A DNA stretch of 64,000 nucleotides. Origin: Vitis vinifera (taxonomy: Eukaryota > Streptophyta > Magnoliopsida > Vitales > Vitaceae). The stretch spans positions 7,322,501-7,386,500 of the forward strand of contig NC_081823.1 of the NCBI RefSeq assembly GCF_030704535.1. Direction: 5' to 3'. Both the position numbers and the translations under genes were made by a program. The stretch's first letter is position 1, and every line of letters begins with the position of its first letter. Below are positions 63,016 to 64,000 of the stretch, in pieces. The notes below the pieces were generated by a model. That model did not search any database. It was not told the DNA's origin and saw only the letters and a list, made by a program, of their open reading frames with translations.

Positions 63016-64000
63016 ATGAGCATAGTGCCCAAAGAGACAATTGAGGTCATTGCACAAAGTATAGGAATTTCAAATTTCTCGCCCGATGTTGCTCCGGCTC
63101 TTGCAACCGATGTTGAGTACCGGGTGCGCGAAATCATGCAGGTAGCCACACAATTTGTGCGCTTACTCTCAAATTTGTACTCAATTTGCAGTTGTTTGTG
63201 TCACCCAATTTGCATAAATGCAGGAATTAGCCCTAGCTTGGTTCAAATTTGGTTTGGTAATGTCGTGGAGTAAGTGCATCAGCTGATGAATGTGAATATT
63301 TTTATTATGATGCAGGATTCTCTTTATTCAAACAGTCCCTTACCCTAATTTAGTATTCGTTTTAGGTGCAAGATGTTTGGAGTAATGTATTTTTTTTATT
63401 TTTTTGATAACCGTGGATGTCCGGCCAGCTTATGCGCATCTCGACTAATCCCACGGGCCCTGAAGTTAACGACCGGGTAAACCTCCAGTAGCCCTGAGGG
63501 GACTCGAACTGGTGACCACTGGGGAACAAACCCAAGGCCGGACCAACTGAGCTACCCCTCAGGGTTATGTTTGGAGTAATGTATTAAGACGAGGGGCATT
63601 TTGGTTTGTTCTTTTTGTTTTCCTTTTCCTTTTTTTCCTCTGGTTTGGATGTTCATTATGAGGGAAAAGTTTGTTTGCAAACCAGTGGACGGCTAATTAG
63701 GTTCTCACAACCCCAAAAATCTATCCAACTTGCTAATGGAGAGTTAAGGAACAAATCTTTTGGTTCTAACTCGTATAGCTCCAACCCTTCCAAAGATTTC
63801 AGTTACTTCCTTTCATAAACACTGAAATAAGCATAAAGGGACCATTTTTTATACTTTCTTATCCCTATGTACAAATATTCCTTGTCAAATGGTTGAAGTG
63901 TTCTTTTAAAGGAAACAATAAATTTTTGCATACCACAATTACAGGAGGCAATCAAATGCATGCGCCACTCAAAGAGGACTATCTTGACAGTAAATGATGT
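63016..64000 (+). CDS. TAF6: TAF6, TFIID subunit (5' part; runs off the window)
   Basis: TBP-associated factor 6, a histone-fold subunit of the general transcription factor TFIID (and SAGA-type complexes) that pairs with TAF9. Two coding exons are inside the window: 63016-63141 (MSIVPKETIEVIAQSIGISN onward, 42 codons, donor atgcag/gtagcc) and 63945 to beyond 64000 (acceptor attacag, reads EAIKCMRHSKRTILTVNDV). The joined frame is the H4-like histone fold of TAF6, including the HSKR...LTVNDV block. The rest of the histone fold and the HEAT-repeat part lie outside. Intron 63142-63944 contains a SINE. Confidence 0.93.
63392..63566 (-). mobile_element. tRNA-derived SINE in the first coding intron of TAF6
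   Basis: Read on the minus strand it starts with a tRNA-like head: GGGGTAGCTCAGTTGGTC (A box, plus coordinates 63543-63554 for its core) and GTTCGAGTC (B box, 63501-63509). A non-tRNA body follows (ggaggtttacccggtcgtta...) and then an A-rich tail (T-rich at 63392-63405). It is flanked by a perfect 19-bp duplication, atgtttggagtaatgtatt, at 63373-63391 and 63567-63585. Confidence 0.92.

Noticed and set aside
63392..63566. A tRNA gene on the minus strand
   Set aside because: The A and B boxes are tRNA-like, but the sequence continues into a non-tRNA body and A-rich tail and is bounded by a 19-bp target duplication, so it is a SINE.

Overview
This is a nuclear window from a plant, most likely a woody eudicot close to grapevine (Vitis). 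That call rests on short plant-type exons with GT-AG (and some GC-AG) introns, AT-rich spacers, plant-specific proteins (a SYP5-type Qc-SNARE, a plant LBP/BPI protein), and plant LINE, copia, hAT and Tourist-type elements sitting inside very large introns. The species is inferred from general resemblance, not from a search.

Five protein genes can be built by joining exons in frame. (1) Minus strand, 22315-10955: a PHD-finger protein with a C-terminal BAH-like region, six exons. (2) Minus strand, 31733-26683: an LBP/BPI-family lipopolysaccharide-binding-like protein with a signal peptide, six exons, 501 aa. (3) Minus strand, 50157-33840: the catalytic subunit of serine/threonine phosphatase PP4 (PPX), eight exons, exactly 305 aa. 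(4) Plus strand, 58192-60513: a SYP51/52-type syntaxin, five coding exons, 232 aa. (5) Plus strand, 63016 to the window edge: the first two coding exons of TAF6, whose histone-fold domain is cut off by the window end.

Region by region: 1-10.9 kb is gene-poor and full of decayed LINE fragments in both orientations. 11-22.3 kb is the PHD gene; its 6.3-kb intron 1 carries an almost complete but broken LINE, and intron 4 carries a Tourist-like MITE. 22.3-26.7 kb is intergenic with a roughly 101-bp repeat cluster. 26.7-31.7 kb is the LBP/BPI gene. 33.8-50.2 kb is PPX, whose 11.5-kb intron 2 is a nest of insertions: a LINE, a copia element whose 5' LTR carries a four-copy 130-bp expansion, LINE tails inserted in one another, and a hAT-like element. 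50.2-56.1 kb is an AT-rich spacer with a set of inverted repeats. 56.2-60.5 kb is the SYP5 gene with a probable 5'-UTR intron. 60.5-62.6 kb holds a large foldback element and an AT-rich element. 62.7-64 kb is the TAF6 5' end, with a tRNA-derived SINE in its first coding intron.

The host genes are housekeeping types (chromatin reading, transcription, phosphatase signalling, vacuolar/endosomal fusion, lipid binding) and show no operon-like relationship. I found no clearly new biological system. The most informative observations are precise target-site duplications dating the insertions, two GC-AG introns, a histidine where Qc-SNAREs usually have the zero-layer glutamine, and the tandem expansion inside the copia LTR.
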